A DNA stretch of 64,000 nucleotides from contig JACKCN010000005.1 of assembly GCA_020634015.1 (NCBI GenBank), forward strand, positions 1 to 64,000, given 5' to 3'. This document shows positions 7,350-16,518 of this stretch, in pieces; within the stretch, counting starts at the first letter, position 1; every line of letters begins with the position of its first letter. The DNA is from Candidatus Delongbacteria bacterium (GTDB lineage: Bacteria; CAIWAD01). Under the pieces are notes generated by a model. The model was not told the origin of the DNA and did not search any database. It saw only the letters and a program-made list of their open reading frames with translations. The position numbers and the translations under genes are program-made.

Positions 7350-9752
7350 CTAGACGTCCAGGTTCTTCACATACTTGGCGTTGGTCTCGATGAAACGCCG
7401 GCGGGGCTCCACTTCGTCGCCCATCAGGACGGTGAACATTTCATCGGCGGCCATCGCGTCGCCCAGGGTCACCCGCACCAGCGAGCGCTTCTCCGGATCC
7501 ATGGTGGTGGCCCAGAGCTGCTCCGGGTTCATCTCGCCCAGACCCTTGTAGCGCTGGAGGTTGCTGCCCTTGCGTCCGTATTCCATGAACTGGTTGTAGA
7601 ACTCCCGCGGGTTCTCGACGGTCAGTTCTTCGGAGTCTTCCTTCTTGTCACCCACCCCGATGCCCAGGTGTTTGCCCTTGAGCAACTGGTTGATGCGGTC
7701 GCAGATCTGCACCAGCTCGTGGAACTCGTGGACATTGCAGGAACGCAGCTCGGCCAGGTCGATCCCCAGGTGCGTGCAGAGGCGCCGCTCGTGGTCGCCC
7801 GTCTGCACCTCGGGCTGGAAACCATCCTCACCGAAGCTGTCGCTCAGATTCATCGAGTGGGCATGCTGGGCCGAGAAGGCCAGGTAATCGCGGGCCAGGT
7901 CCATGTCGAACAGCGAGGGCAGGAAGTTCTCGATCATCCGGAAGGTGCGCACCTCACGGAAGAAGCGGTCCAGCGCCTGCTCCAGCTTGTGACTCAGGTC
8001 CAGCAGGCGCACGGCCTCGGTCCGGCTGCTGGGCTTGCCACCGATCAGCACCCGGGCCTTCTTGAAACTGTTTTCCATGTGGAGTTGCTTCAGCTCCTCC
8101 TCGGAGGCCACATAGGTTTCGTTCTTGCCGCTGCCCAGCTTGTAGAGCGGGGGCTGGGCGATGTAGACGAAACCCTGCCGGATCAGCTCGTTCATGTTGC
8201 GGTAGAAGAATGTCAGCAGAAGAGTCCTGATGTGGCTGCCGTCCACGTCCGCGTCAGTCATGATGATGATCTTGTGATACCGCAGACGTTCCATCTCGAA
8301 ATCTTCGGTGGACAGGCCCGTGCCCAGGGCCTGGACCATGGTCTTGATTTCCTCGTTGGCCAGGATCTTGTCCACGCGTGCCTTTTCCACGTTGAGGATC
8401 TTGCCGCGCAGGGGCAGGATCGCCTGGAAACGCCGGTCGCGCCCCATCTTGGCACTGCCGCCGGCGCTGTCACCCTCCACCAGGTAGATTTCGCAGTGGC
8501 TGGGGTCCTTGAGGCTGCAGTCGGCCAGCTTGCCCGGCAGGCTGCCCGATTCGAGCGCGCTCTTGCGGCGCACCAGATCGCGTGCCTTGCGGGCGGCGTC
8601 GTGGGCGCGATGGGTGGACACGCACTTGTCCAGAATCGCCTTGATCAGCCGCGGATTCTGCTCGAAGTAGTCACACAGCTTCTCGTAGACCAGGATTTCG
8701 ACGGCGCTCTTGACCTCGCTGTTGCCCAGCTTGGTCTTGGTCTGGCCCTCGAACTGGGGTTCCTGCACCTTCACGCTGACCACGCAGGTCAGTCCCTCGC
8801 GCACGTCGTTGCCGCTGAGGGTGAACTTCTCCTTGCGGTAGCTGGGGTTCTCGCCGAAGTACTTGTTCAGCGTGCGGGTCAATCCGCTGCGCAGACCCGT
8901 GAGGTGCGTGCCGCCCTCGATGGTGTTGATGTTGTTGGTGAAGGTGAGCACGGTTTCGTTGTAGGAGCTGTTGTACACCAGCGCCACTTCCACCGGGATG
9001 CCGTCCTTCTCGCCCTCGATGTAGATCGGGCGGGGAAAGAGACTGGTGCGCGACTTGTCCAGGAATTCGACGAAACTGACCAGGCCGCCCTTGGCCAGGA
9101 ACTCTTCCTTGCGCTTCTCCTCGCCGCGCTCGTCGGTCATGGTGATCTTGAGGCCCTTGTTCAGGAAGGCCAGTTCGCGCAGGCGCAGGGCCAGCACGTC
9201 AAAGGAGAACACGGTTTCCTGGAAGATCTGCTCGTCGGGCAGGAAGGTGACCGTGGTGCCACGCTTGCGCGTGTCGCCCACCATGGTCACCGGTCCATCG
9301 GGCACACCGCGGTGGTAACTCTGCTGGTGCATCTTGCCATTGAGGTGCACGGTCACGCGCTGCCATTCGGACAGGGCGTTGACCACGCTCACACCCACAC
9401 CATGCAGACCGCCGGACACCTTGTAGCTGTCCTTGTCGAACTTGCCGCCCGCATGCAGCACGGTCATCACCACTTCCAGGGCACTCTTGCCCTCGGTGGC
9501 GTGCATGTCCACGGGAATGCCGCGGCCGTTGTCCGCCACGGACACACTGCCGTCGATGTGCAGGGTGATGTCGATCTGGTCACAATGACCGGCCATCGCC
9601 TCGTCGATGGAGTTGTCCACCACTTCCTGCACCAGGTGATGCAGGCCGCGCGAGGTGATGTCGCCAATGTACATGGCCGGGCGCTTGCGCACCGCTTCCA
9701 GGCCCTTGAGTACGGTGATTGAACTGGCGCCGTAGGTCGATTGCTTGCTCAT
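7350..9752 (-). CDS. gyrB: DNA gyrase subunit B
   Basis: The ATPase subunit of gyrase, 800 residues. The GHKL ATPase motifs are present: E-V-V-D-N-S-I-D-E near residue 45, D-N-G-R-G-I-P, and S-G-G-L-H-G-V-G-V-S. The TOPRIM domain has E-G-D-S-A-G-G-S and D-A-D-V-D-G-S-H-I, with P-L-R-G-K-I-L-N-V-E-K-A between them. The length matches the long form known from Gram-negatives, with an extra domain of about 165 residues between TOPRIM and the C-terminal tail. The start at 9752 was chosen because the MSKQSTYG start is preceded by an AGGA six bases upstream; the frame stays open further upstream but there it overlaps dciA. An 8-bp gap separates it from dciA. Confidence 0.97.
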   Translation of the reverse strand: MSKQSTYGASSITVLKGLEAVRKRPAMYIGDITSRGLHHLVQEVVDNSIDEAMAGHCDQIDITLHIDGSVSVADNGRGIPVDMHATEGKSALEVVMTVLHAGGKFDKDSYKVSGGLHGVGVSVVNALSEWQRVTVHLNGKMHQQSYHRGVPDGPVTMVGDTRKRGTTVTFLPDEQIFQETVFSFDVLALRLRELAFLNKGLKITMTDERGEEKRKEEFLAKGGLVSFVEFLDKSRTSLFPRPIYIEGEKDGIPVEVALVYNSSYNETVLTFTNNINTIEGGTHLTGLRSGLTRTLNKYFGENPSYRKEKFTLSGNDVREGLTCVVSVKVQEPQFEGQTKTKLGNSEVKSAVEILVYEKLCDYFEQNPRLIKAILDKCVSTHRAHDAARKARDLVRRKSALESGSLPGKLADCSLKDPSHCEIYLVEGDSAGGSAKMGRDRRFQAILPLRGKILNVEKARVDKILANEEIKTMVQALGTGLSTEDFEMERLRYHKIIIMTDADVDGSHIRTLLLTFFYRNMNELIRQGFVYIAQPPLYKLGSGKNETYVASEEELKQLHMENSFKKARVLIGGKPSSRTEAVRLLDLSHKLEQALDRFFREVRTFRMIENFLPSLFDMDLARDYLAFSAQHAHSMNLSDSFGEDGFQPEVQTGDHERRLCTHLGIDLAELRSCNVHEFHELVQICDRINQLLKGKHLGIGVGDKKEDSEELTVENPREFYNQFMEYGRKGSNLQRYKGLGEMNPEQLWATTMDPEKRSLVRVTLGDAMAADEMFTVLMGDEVEPRRRFIETNAKYVKNLDV

Positions 9753-9760
9753 CCGCAGTC

Positions 9761-10117
9761 CTATCTGAAATGTATGTCCCGCACGGCCTCGCGCCCGGCG
9801 GCCGTGTTGAGCTTGTCGATCAGCTCCGCCTTGAGTCCCGCCAGTTCGCTGCGCCACACCGGGTGACTGACCCGCAGCAGCAGGACCCCGCCCTCGATGC
9901 GCAGGGCCTCGGTATTGCGTGCGATGTCGTCGCCCACCAATTCGGGCCAGCGCTTGAGCAGCAGGGCATCTTCGAGCCGCTTGCGCGTGTGGCGGTCGAA
10001 CAGGCCACCCAGCACCGAATCGAGGGCCTGGGGTTTGCGTTCCACGTGATCCAGATCGCGCCGGTGGCGCCGCGGGCGTGCCGCTTCGCCCCATCGTCCA
10101 TCAGGTTGATCAGCCAT
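9761..10117 (-). CDS. dciA: DciA-type (DUF721) protein, probable replicative-helicase loader
   Basis: A small basic protein of 118 residues. The DUF721/DciA core follows an arginine-rich N-terminus and reads L-x-R-W-P-E-L-V-G-D-D-I-A-R-N-T, then a strand-rich part with L-L-L-R-V-S-H-P-V-W-R-S-E-L. DciA proteins are ancestral operators of the DnaB replicative helicase in bacteria lacking DnaC/DnaI, and the gene is very often found, as here, between recF and gyrB. The start at 10117 overlaps the recF stop by eight bases, and gyrB follows eight bases downstream, consistent with one mRNA. The frame extends upstream inside recF, but that extension is not DciA-like. Confidence 0.85.
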   Translation of the reverse strand: MADQPDGRWGEAARPRRHRRDLDHVERKPQALDSVLGGLFDRHTRKRLEDALLLKRWPELVGDDIARNTEALRIEGGVLLLRVSHPVWRSELAGLKAELIDKLNTAAGREAVRDIHFR

Positions 10118-11213
10118 TGGCCAACTCCCTGTACGTGCCGTGTTCACACAGGAAAACCTGGCTGTCCCGGCGACCCAGGACATCCAGGTGACGTGTACTG
10201 GTGGTGGTGATCAGCATCTGCAGGTGGGTTCCCACCCTTTCTCCGATCAATGCGATACGCTCGTCGTCGAGCACCCCGAACAGGTCATCCAGCAACAGCA
10301 GGGGCCGTTCTCCCGTGATCTGTTCCAGGATGCGCGTTTCCGCCAGGACCAGGCCCAGCATGAACAGTTTGTGCTGCCCCTGGCTGCCGAAGTCGCGCAG
10401 GCTGCGGCCATCCAGCCGGAAGTCCAGTTCGTCCCGGTGGGGTCCCAGGGTGGTGCCGCCACGGGCCCGGTCGCGCTCGCGCCGACTCTGGAATTCGCGG
10501 CGCAGGGCCGCTACATCCTGATGCTCACCCAGACCGGACCGATAGCGCAGGTCCACCTCGAGACCCTGTCCGAATTCCTCGCGGTAGATGCTGCGGAACA
10601 GGGGCACCCAGTCTTCCAGAAACTGGCGGCGCCTGTCCGTGATCTCCACGGCGCGCAGGGCCAGCTCGTTTTCCCAGGCATCCAGGCCCGCCGCATCCGC
10701 GGACCGGACCCGATTGAGCAGCAGGGCGTTGCGCTGACGCAGGGCCCGCTGAAAGCGTTGCAGGCTGTCCAGATACGTCACGCTGCCAAAGCAGATCAAC
10801 TGATCCAGAAACCGTCTGCGCTGTTCCGGCCCACCCTGGCTGATGACCACCTTCTCGGGAGACAGCAGCACCAGGGGAAACTGGCCGAAGAGCTGGGCCC
10901 GGCCGCGAACCGGATCGCCATCCAGCCCGAATTCCAGACCGCCTCGGCCGCCACTCGCCGTGGCGGAACGACGTCCGCGAAGGTCACTGTCGAAACTTGC
11001 TGAGAGTGAAAACTGCGATTGACCGTCCATGACCAGCTGGTCGTTGCGGTTCCGGCGGAAGCTGCGGGTGATGCAAAGCAGATGGACCGACTCGAGCAGA
11101 TTGGTCTTGCCCTGCCCGTTGGCCCCAAGGATCACGATGCGCGGCTGTTCGAATTCGAGCGCCGCTTCCTCGATGTTGCGGAAGCAGCGCACGGCAATGC
11201 GCCGAAGTTTCAC
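10110..11213 (-). CDS. recF: DNA replication and repair protein RecF
   Basis: A 367-residue SMC-like ATPase. The Walker A motif G-A-N-G-Q-G-K-T is at residues 30-37, the ABC-type signature region reads S-Q-G-Q-H-K-L, and Walker B is L-L-L-L-D-D-L-F-G-V-L-D. With RecO and RecR, RecF directs RecA onto single-stranded gaps and helps restart stalled forks. It starts 15 bp after the dnaN stop and overlaps the dciA start, the usual origin-proximal order. Length and motif spacing are normal. Confidence 0.95.
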   Translation of the reverse strand: MKLRRIAVRCFRNIEEAALEFEQPRIVILGANGQGKTNLLESVHLLCITRSFRRNRNDQLVMDGQSQFSLSASFDSDLRGRRSATASGGRGGLEFGLDGDPVRGRAQLFGQFPLVLLSPEKVVISQGGPEQRRRFLDQLICFGSVTYLDSLQRFQRALRQRNALLLNRVRSADAAGLDAWENELALRAVEITDRRRQFLEDWVPLFRSIYREEFGQGLEVDLRYRSGLGEHQDVAALRREFQSRRERDRARGGTTLGPHRDELDFRLDGRSLRDFGSQGQHKLFMLGLVLAETRILEQITGERPLLLLDDLFGVLDDERIALIGERVGTHLQMLITTTSTRHLDVLGRRDSQVFLCEHGTYRELANG

Positions 11214-11228
11214 CCGTCCGCCGTCTGG

Positions 11229-12347
11229 CTAGCGCATCAGCCGGACCGGCATCAGCAGCATCAGGTAATCCTCGTTCTCACGATTCAGTTCGGGCAGCAC
11301 CAGCGCGGCCTTGTCCTGGGTGCCGAACTTGATGACCACATCCTCGGTGGGCACGTGTTTCAGCAGCTGTTCCAGGTAGGTGGCGTTGAAGGCGATCTCG
11401 AGGGCGTCGCCGTTGTAGTCCACGTCCAGTTCGGTGTGGGCGCGGCTGCCGACTTCGTTGTCCTCGGCACTGGCCACCAGGCGGTTCTCGCTGAGGCCCA
11501 GGGTGATCTGCCGGGTGATGCTGTTGGCGCAGTGGGCCACCTGCTTGATCATGCGTGACACGGCGGCGCGGTTGGCCTGCAGGATGTTGGAATTGTCCTG
11601 GGGAATCACGCCTTCGTAGGCGGGATAGTTGCCCTCGATCAGCCGGGAATAGATCACGCTGTCCTTCAGCCGAAAGGCCAGATGGTTGCGTGCCATGCCG
11701 AAGAGCAGCACCTCGTCGTTGCTGGTGATGCTGCGGGCCACCAGATTCAGTGCCTTCACGGGCACCACCACGGAACCGATGGCTCCCTGGCCGGAATAGG
11801 TTGTGTCACGGATGCGCACCAGGCGATGCCCGTCGGTGGCTACCAGATTCAGCGACTCGGCCTGGAATTCGAACAGAACGCCCGTGAGCACGGGGCGCAG
11901 CTCGTCGGCGGAGACCGCGAAGCCCAGGCGCTCGATGTGGTCCTTGAGGCGCTCGCCAGCCATTTCGATTTCGGACTGGACGGCGATCTCGGGCAGCACC
12001 GGGAAGCTCTCGGGGCTTTCGGAAGGCAGGTGGAAATGGCTGGCGCCGCTGCGCAGCTCGACCTGGTTGTTCTTGTCGGAGGCCAGGCTGAGGATGCTGT
12101 CGTCCAGCTCGCGGACGATGTCCAGCAGGCGCTTGGCGGGGATGGCCAGTTCACCGTCCTTCTCTCCCCCGACGCTGAGCGTGGAGGAAATCGAGATCTC
12201 CAGATCCGTGGCGGTCAGCTCCAGCTCATTGCCCGACAGGCGAAAGAGGATGCTGTTGAGAATCGGGTGGGTGGTCTTGTTGGGGACCACGGCGAAGAGC
12301 TTCTGAATGCATGCCAGAAAGTCCTTTTGGGGGACGGTGAATCTCAT
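11229..12347 (-). CDS. dnaN: DNA polymerase III beta subunit (sliding clamp)
   Basis: A 372-residue clamp protein, the normal length for the three-domain beta subunit. Typical landmarks are the first strand M-R-F-T-V-P-Q-K-D-F, the central T-G-V-L-F-E-F ... L-V-A-T-D-G-H-R-L in domain 2, and the C-terminal L-M-P-V-R-L that closes the hydrophobic protein-binding pocket. It forms the ring that tethers polymerase III and other clamp-binding proteins to DNA. It lies between dnaA (387 bp upstream) and recF (15 bp downstream). The upstream spacer contains DnaA-box variants, so DnaA-responsive expression is possible. Confidence 0.97.
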   Translation of the reverse strand: MRFTVPQKDFLACIQKLFAVVPNKTTHPILNSILFRLSGNELELTATDLEISISSTLSVGGEKDGELAIPAKRLLDIVRELDDSILSLASDKNNQVELRSGASHFHLPSESPESFPVLPEIAVQSEIEMAGERLKDHIERLGFAVSADELRPVLTGVLFEFQAESLNLVATDGHRLVRIRDTTYSGQGAIGSVVVPVKALNLVARSITSNDEVLLFGMARNHLAFRLKDSVIYSRLIEGNYPAYEGVIPQDNSNILQANRAAVSRMIKQVAHCANSITRQITLGLSENRLVASAEDNEVGSRAHTELDVDYNGDALEIAFNATYLEQLLKHVPTEDVVIKFGTQDKAALVLPELNRENEDYLMLLMPVRLMR

Positions 12348-12734
12348 GGCAGGTCCTTAAGCAGGATGGTGTTCTTCAAATATCAATTCAGTCGTAATCG
12401 TAGAGCCGTGGATATGTGGACAAACTCCCGGCCGCGATTTTCAAACCCTTTCAGAACAGCACTTTAGGTGCAAAACCGGAGTGCCGGGCATTGTGGAAGG
12501 ATGAGGCGAAAAAGTACGAAAGAGGGCCCGCTTCCACAACGAACCGGTGAGTGTTGGCAGCTTGTCGCCCAGTTGTGCGCGGGCGTCGACCACCATGCCC
12601 GGGTTGTCCACATGCGTGTGTGGACAACTTGATCGGGCGCAGGTCTCCATTGGAGTCGAAATCGGGGTCAGAAAGAGCTGGCAACGCCGGAAAATCCCGG
12701 GAGCATGGGCGTGTCACGAGAGACTCACCACCTT
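12348..12734. other. dnaA-dnaN intergenic region with DnaA-box variants
   Basis: A 387-bp spacer without a gene. It holds one TGTGGACAA (12415-12423), which is a reverse-orientation DnaA box with one change, and an inverted pair of the same variant at 12603-12628. The part next to dnaN (12360-12410) is AT-richer than the surroundings and could hold the dnaN promoter. Spacers of this kind are a common place for oriC. Confidence 0.55.
12603..12628. repeat. Inverted pair of DnaA-box variants
   Basis: A perfect 10-bp inverted repeat, GTTGTCCACA and its complement, separated by six bases. Each arm contains TTGTCCACA, one base away from the DnaA consensus TTATCCACA. As RNA it would form a hairpin 107 bp past the dnaA stop without a U-tract, so binding sites are the more likely function. 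Confidence 0.65.
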
Positions 12735-14114
12735 CTACTGGGTCAGATCGATCTGGTGGAGGATCTGTTCCACATCCACCCGGAATGAGTTGTCACGGTT
12801 CATGGAATCTTCTACCGTCTTCACCGCATGGATCACGGTGCTGTGGTCGCGTCGACCGAAGTGCAGAGCGATGTTGCGCAGCGAGTGACGGGTGAGCTTG
12901 TGGCAGATGTACATCGCCACCTGGCGGGCGCTGGCGATTTCCTTCTTGCGGCTGCGATCCTTCAGATCGGGCAGCGGCATGCCATAGTACGCGGCCGTCT
13001 TCTCGGCGATGGTCTCCAGGCTTACCTGGTAGCGTCGGCGCGGTGCGATGCCCCTGACGACCTTCTTGACCAGTTCCATGCTGACCTGGTGGTTCAGCAG
13101 GCTGCTCTGCGCGATGAGCTGGATCAGGGCGCCTTCCAGGTCACGCACGTTGGTGGTGATGTGGCTGGCGATGTAATCCACCACGTCGCCGGCCAGGTGC
13201 ACACGCTGCTCGTCGGCGCGCTTGGTCAGAATGGCCACGCGTGTTTCGTAGTCGGGCAGGGTCAGCTCCGTGACCAGACCCGAGGCGAAACGGCTCGTGA
13301 GCCGCTCGTCCAGGTCTTCCAGGTCCTTGGGTGGGCGGTCGGATGACAGGATGATCTTCTTGCCTGCCTGATACAGACTGTTGAAGGTGTGGAAGAACTC
13401 GGTCTGGGTGCGTTCCTTGCCCATGATGAACTGGATGTCATCCAGAATCAGCATGTCCACATTGCGGAAGTTCTGGGCGAAGTCCGTGGTGCGCTTGTGC
13501 TTGATGGACTCGATGAACTGGTTGATGAACTGCTCGCTGGTGATGTAGATCACCCGGCTGAGAGTGCCCTGACGAATGCAGTAGTCCCCGATCGCCTGGA
13601 TCAGATGGGTCTTGCCGTACCCGCTTCCTCCGTAGACGAAGTAGGGGTTGAAGGGCGTGGTCAGCGGCGATTCGGCAATCGACCGGGCCGCGGCCAGGGC
13701 AAAGCGGTTGCTGTCGCCCTCGATGTAGTTGTCGAAGCGATACTTCGGGTTCAGGTTGTTGCGCTGCTGGGGGTGAAGCGGCGACTGGGGAGCACTGTCC
13801 AGGATCAGCTTTTCGGGCCGGGACTCGGCTTCCGGGACATCACGCACGATGTCCAGCACGGACCCTTCGCCCAGAACATCCCAGAGGGCGCGGTCGATCA
13901 CGGTGCGGTGTTTGGAAATGAAGTACTCGGCGAAAAAGGTGGCGGGAGCCCTCAGGATCAAGCGACCTTCTTCCAGGCCGATGGGCACCAGCTTGGACAG
14001 CCAGATCTCCTTCAGCTTGCCGGAGGAGTCCAGACGATGGGCCTGTTCCACGAACCGTTCCCAGGCAATTTTTGCCGAAAGGGGAGAGTCTGACTCTTGA
14101 AAGACAGGTTGCAC
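12735..14114 (-). CDS. dnaA: Chromosomal replication initiator DnaA
   Basis: An AAA+ initiator. Domain I begins with A-W-E-R-F-V-E-Q, domain III has Walker A G-G-S-G-Y-G-K-T-H and Walker B L-I-L-D-D-I-Q-F, and domain IV carries the DNA-binding signature R-R-D-H-S-T-V-I-H-A. The linker (domain II) is short. I chose the GTG at 14114 (459 residues), because the frame upstream, open to 14252, has no DnaA-like sequence and contains a perfect DnaA box. A TATAAT at 14130-14135 (minus strand) would start transcription only about ten bases before this GTG, and no Shine-Dalgarno is visible, so the start is uncertain. First gene of the replication block. Confidence 0.92.
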   Translation of the reverse strand: MQPVFQESDSPLSAKIAWERFVEQAHRLDSSGKLKEIWLSKLVPIGLEEGRLILRAPATFFAEYFISKHRTVIDRALWDVLGEGSVLDIVRDVPEAESRPEKLILDSAPQSPLHPQQRNNLNPKYRFDNYIEGDSNRFALAAARSIAESPLTTPFNPYFVYGGSGYGKTHLIQAIGDYCIRQGTLSRVIYITSEQFINQFIESIKHKRTTDFAQNFRNVDMLILDDIQFIMGKERTQTEFFHTFNSLYQAGKKIILSSDRPPKDLEDLDERLTSRFASGLVTELTLPDYETRVAILTKRADEQRVHLAGDVVDYIASHITTNVRDLEGALIQLIAQSSLLNHQVSMELVKKVVRGIAPRRRYQVSLETIAEKTAAYYGMPLPDLKDRSRKKEIASARQVAMYICHKLTRHSLRNIALHFGRRDHSTVIHAVKTVEDSMNRDNSFRVDVEQILHQIDLTQ

Positions 14115-14686
14115 GAGAGTTATCCACAGATTATAAACGAGGTAATCAGCACCATTCTGGCGAGTGGGCGAGAATATACCGCAGCACCCTGACCGAGGCA
14201 AGGAGGATTGGCCGGACACGCGTCCAAGTTTCGAGAAAATGTCATTTGCCAATCGAAGTTCAATGATTACAGATACTAGGGAAGAAGCTGAATTTTTCTG
14301 ACCTGGAGTACAATTTGAGCATTGGATCTTGGGCTTGTTTTTCGTAGACCGCCCAACAGGGGAAAAAATCCAGTCCGGATCACACCAACCCGGAAGTTAT
14401 ACACGATTAAAACGCTTTCATGCGCGACGATGGATATATCCGATTAGCCGTGCCGTTCCCTGCTTGTTTTTGTTGCTCATGCGTCAGTCATGGTTCGATC
14501 ATCGCGCAGTCCTGCGACGGCTCCTCCGGGCTCCCATGCCATTGCGTACCAGTTGGATCCAACGGCTCCCGGCTGTGAAGCTGAGGCGCCCAGTTTCAGC
14601 TTGATCTGACCAATTCCTTGATTTACATTGACTTCTGCCGATAAGCTCAGTGATATTCAGGCAATCGGACAACAGGGGTTTTGGTG
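14115..14686. other. Region upstream of dnaA, candidate oriC
   Basis: A 572-bp region between the divergent dnaA and HU-type genes, without a convincing gene. It has a perfect DnaA box TTATCCACA at 14120-14128 and a near match TTATACACG at 14397-14405. A stretch at about 14270-14420 is clearly AT-richer than the genome around it and could be an unwinding element. It also carries a TATAAT on the minus strand at 14130-14135. Only two boxes are obvious, so a bipartite origin that includes the dnaA-dnaN spacer is possible. Confidence 0.5.
14120..14128 (+). promoter_or_regulatory. DnaA box at the dnaA start
   Basis: Perfect TTATCCACA between the TATAAT at 14130-14135 (read on the minus strand) and the chosen GTG start of dnaA. 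DnaA bound here would cover the transcription start, the classical arrangement for autorepression. Confidence 0.7.
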
Positions 14687-15010
14687 ATGAGAACTTTCAT
14701 CAAGAAAGACATCGTCGAACTGACGATGGAGAGGACCGGGCTCAAGCAACCGGAAACTGCCCGAACCGTGGACGCCCTGTTTACAGTTTTGCGGGAGATC
14801 ATGTCGGGGGCCGGTCCCGAGTGCCGCATCGAAGTCCGGGACTTCGGCGTGTTCGAGGTGAAGCGTACCAAGGCGAAACCCAAGGCGCGCAATCCCAAGA
14901 CCAACGAGATCGTCTACGTGCCGCCCCGGCGCAAGACCCACTTCCGCCCGGGCAAGCTGCTCAAGGAATCCTTGAGAATGCCCCTTGACGACGAAGACGG
15001 CGACGCCTGA
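14687..15010 (+). CDS. HU/IHF-family DNA-bending protein
   Basis: A 107-residue histone-like protein. The first helix pair (F-I-K-K-D-I-V-E-L) and the beta-arm region are typical, with the family signature around G-V-F-E-V-K-R-T-K-A-K-P-K-A-R-N-P-K-T and a proline at the arm tip. The acidic C-terminal tail (D-D-E-D-G-D) is slightly longer than in the usual 90-residue HU. The ATG at 14687 has AGGGG eight bases upstream; in-frame TTG and GTG codons just before it are less likely starts. It would bend and compact DNA, and its place beside the presumed origin fits a role of HU/IHF in initiation. Whether it is HU or an IHF-like subunit cannot be told. Confidence 0.9.
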   Translation: MRTFIKKDIVELTMERTGLKQPETARTVDALFTVLREIMSGAGPECRIEVRDFGVFEVKRTKAKPKARNPKTNEIVYVPPRRKTHFRPGKLLKESLRMPLDDEDGDA

Positions 15011-15029
15011 TCCCAGAAGATCCACCCAT

Positions 15030-15070
15030 GACACGGGACGTTCCCTCCGGATCGTCCCGTGTCTCTCTCC
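15030..15070 (+). terminator. Hairpin terminator after the HU-type gene
   Basis: A perfect 11-bp stem (15030-15040 with 15053-15063), 19 bp past the stop codon, is followed by a pyrimidine-rich TCTCTCC. The U-tract is weak. Confidence 0.55.
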
Positions 15071-15142
15071 GGCATTGTCCTTCCCGATTCCGTGCTTCAT
15101 CTTGCCGGGCGGCACCCCGCCGTCAACCGAGAGGACCAAGGC

Positions 15143-16369
15143 ATGACACACCGCAACCAGACACTGGCCATCGCGCTCGCCATCCTGCTGGCCGTGCTGG
15201 CGGGAGCCCTGCTGGGTGATCCGCTGCTTCCGTTCTTCACATGGGGCGGGCAATTGTTCATCCGGCTGCTGAAAATGGTCATCGTGCCCCTGATCTTCTC
15301 CTCGCTGATCGTGGGAGTCGTGGGTGCCGGAGAGACTGGAGGTCTGGGGCGTCTGGGATTGAAGACCATGGTCTGGTATCTGACGACCACCACCTTGGCC
15401 ATTCTCGCCGCTCTGCTGGTCTTCAATCTGCTGGATCCGGGAATCGGGGCCGCGCCCGCGAGCACGGTGCTGCCCGAGATCACACCCGCAACCGATGCGA
15501 CCGTGCCCGCGATCCTGTTGCGCATGGTGCCCACCAACATCGTGGACGCCATGGCTCGCACGGATACTCTCGCGGTGATCTTCTTCGCGCTGCTGTTCGG
15601 GATCTCGGCCAGCCAGTTGCCCGCTGCCGGGCGTCAGCGAGTCGGTGATCTGTTCCGCACCCTGCTGGACATCATGCTGGGAATCACCCACTGGGTGATT
15701 CTGGTGGCCCCGATCGGGATCTTCTGTCTGGTTGGTGGCGCGGTGGCCAACCTGGGTCTGGGACTGTTCGCCGGTCTGGTGAAGTACTTCATCACGGTGC
15801 TGCTGGCCATGAGTGTGCACTCACTTTTCGTCCTGCCGCTGCTGCTGCGCATGGTGGGCGGCATCCGTCCCTGGCGGTTCGGAACCGCCATGGGACCTTC
15901 TCTGCTGATGGCATTCTCCACCAGCTCTTCCAATGCCACCCTGCCTGTGACCATCAGTTGCGCCGAGGAGCGGGCAGGCATCAGCAACCGGATTTCCTCG
16001 TTCGTGATTCCTCTGGGAGCCACGATCAACATGGATGGCACGGCCCTGTATGAATGTGGAGTGGCCCTGTTCGTGGCCCAGTATTACGGGCTGGAGCTGG
16101 GTATGGGACAGCAGGTGATTCTGGTGTTCACCTGTCTGATGACATCGATTGCCGTCGCCGGCATTCCAATGGCGTCCATTGCCCTGATTCCCATCGTGCT
16201 GGCGGCCGTTGGCTTGCCCGAATCGGGCATCGCCCTGGTGATCGTGCTGGACCGGGTTCTGGACATGTGCCGCACCGCGGTCAATGTCTGGTCCGACTCC
16301 TGCGGTGCTGCCGTGATCGCCTCCAGCGAAGGCGAGTCCTTCCCGGCCCGCGTCAACTGGCGTGACTGA
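15143..16369 (+). CDS. Sodium/proton dicarboxylate or amino-acid symporter (DAACS/SDF family)
   Basis: A 408-residue inner-membrane symporter with about eight hydrophobic segments. It has the family hallmarks of glutamate/aspartate and C4-dicarboxylate carriers: the serine-rich hairpin loop S-T-S-S-S-N-A-T-L-P (HP1) and G-A-T-I-N-M-D-G-T-A (the NMDGT ion-binding motif of segment 7). The conserved D-R-x-x-D-M-x-R-T-x-x-N-V segment near the C-terminus is also present. ATG 15143 follows an AGAGGA at good spacing; upstream in-frame codons give an extra 28 residues without family similarity. The substrate cannot be told from this. The binding-protein gene follows after 149 bp on the same strand. 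Confidence 0.93.
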   Translation: MTHRNQTLAIALAILLAVLAGALLGDPLLPFFTWGGQLFIRLLKMVIVPLIFSSLIVGVVGAGETGGLGRLGLKTMVWYLTTTTLAILAALLVFNLLDPGIGAAPASTVLPEITPATDATVPAILLRMVPTNIVDAMARTDTLAVIFFALLFGISASQLPAAGRQRVGDLFRTLLDIMLGITHWVILVAPIGIFCLVGGAVANLGLGLFAGLVKYFITVLLAMSVHSLFVLPLLLRMVGGIRPWRFGTAMGPSLLMAFSTSSSNATLPVTISCAEERAGISNRISSFVIPLGATINMDGTALYECGVALFVAQYYGLELGMGQQVILVFTCLMTSIAVAGIPMASIALIPIVLAAVGLPESGIALVIVLDRVLDMCRTAVNVWSDSCGAAVIASSEGESFPARVNWRD

Positions 16370-16518
16370 AGCAGAATGACCGCGCGCAAGCTGGTGGCAT
16401 GATGGCCATCACAGTTTCTGCTGATGCTGGCGCAGACGGAGTGAAAGTCGCACCCGGCTTGCCGATAGCAGCTTCCAGAGGGCTGGACGAACCAGTCCAA
16501 CAAGTGAGGGGCGCTGTC

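Noticed and set aside
9753..10094. Longer start for gyrB
   Set aside because: The upstream extension is the shadow of dciA in another frame; GyrB similarity begins at the 9752 start.
10118..10183. Longer start for dciA
   Set aside because: The extra 22 residues would overlap the coding sequence of recF and are not DciA-like.
14115..14252. Longer start for dnaA (ATG at 14252)
   Set aside because: The extra residues have no DnaA-like character, and the extension contains a perfect DnaA box and a TATAAT, which fit a control region.
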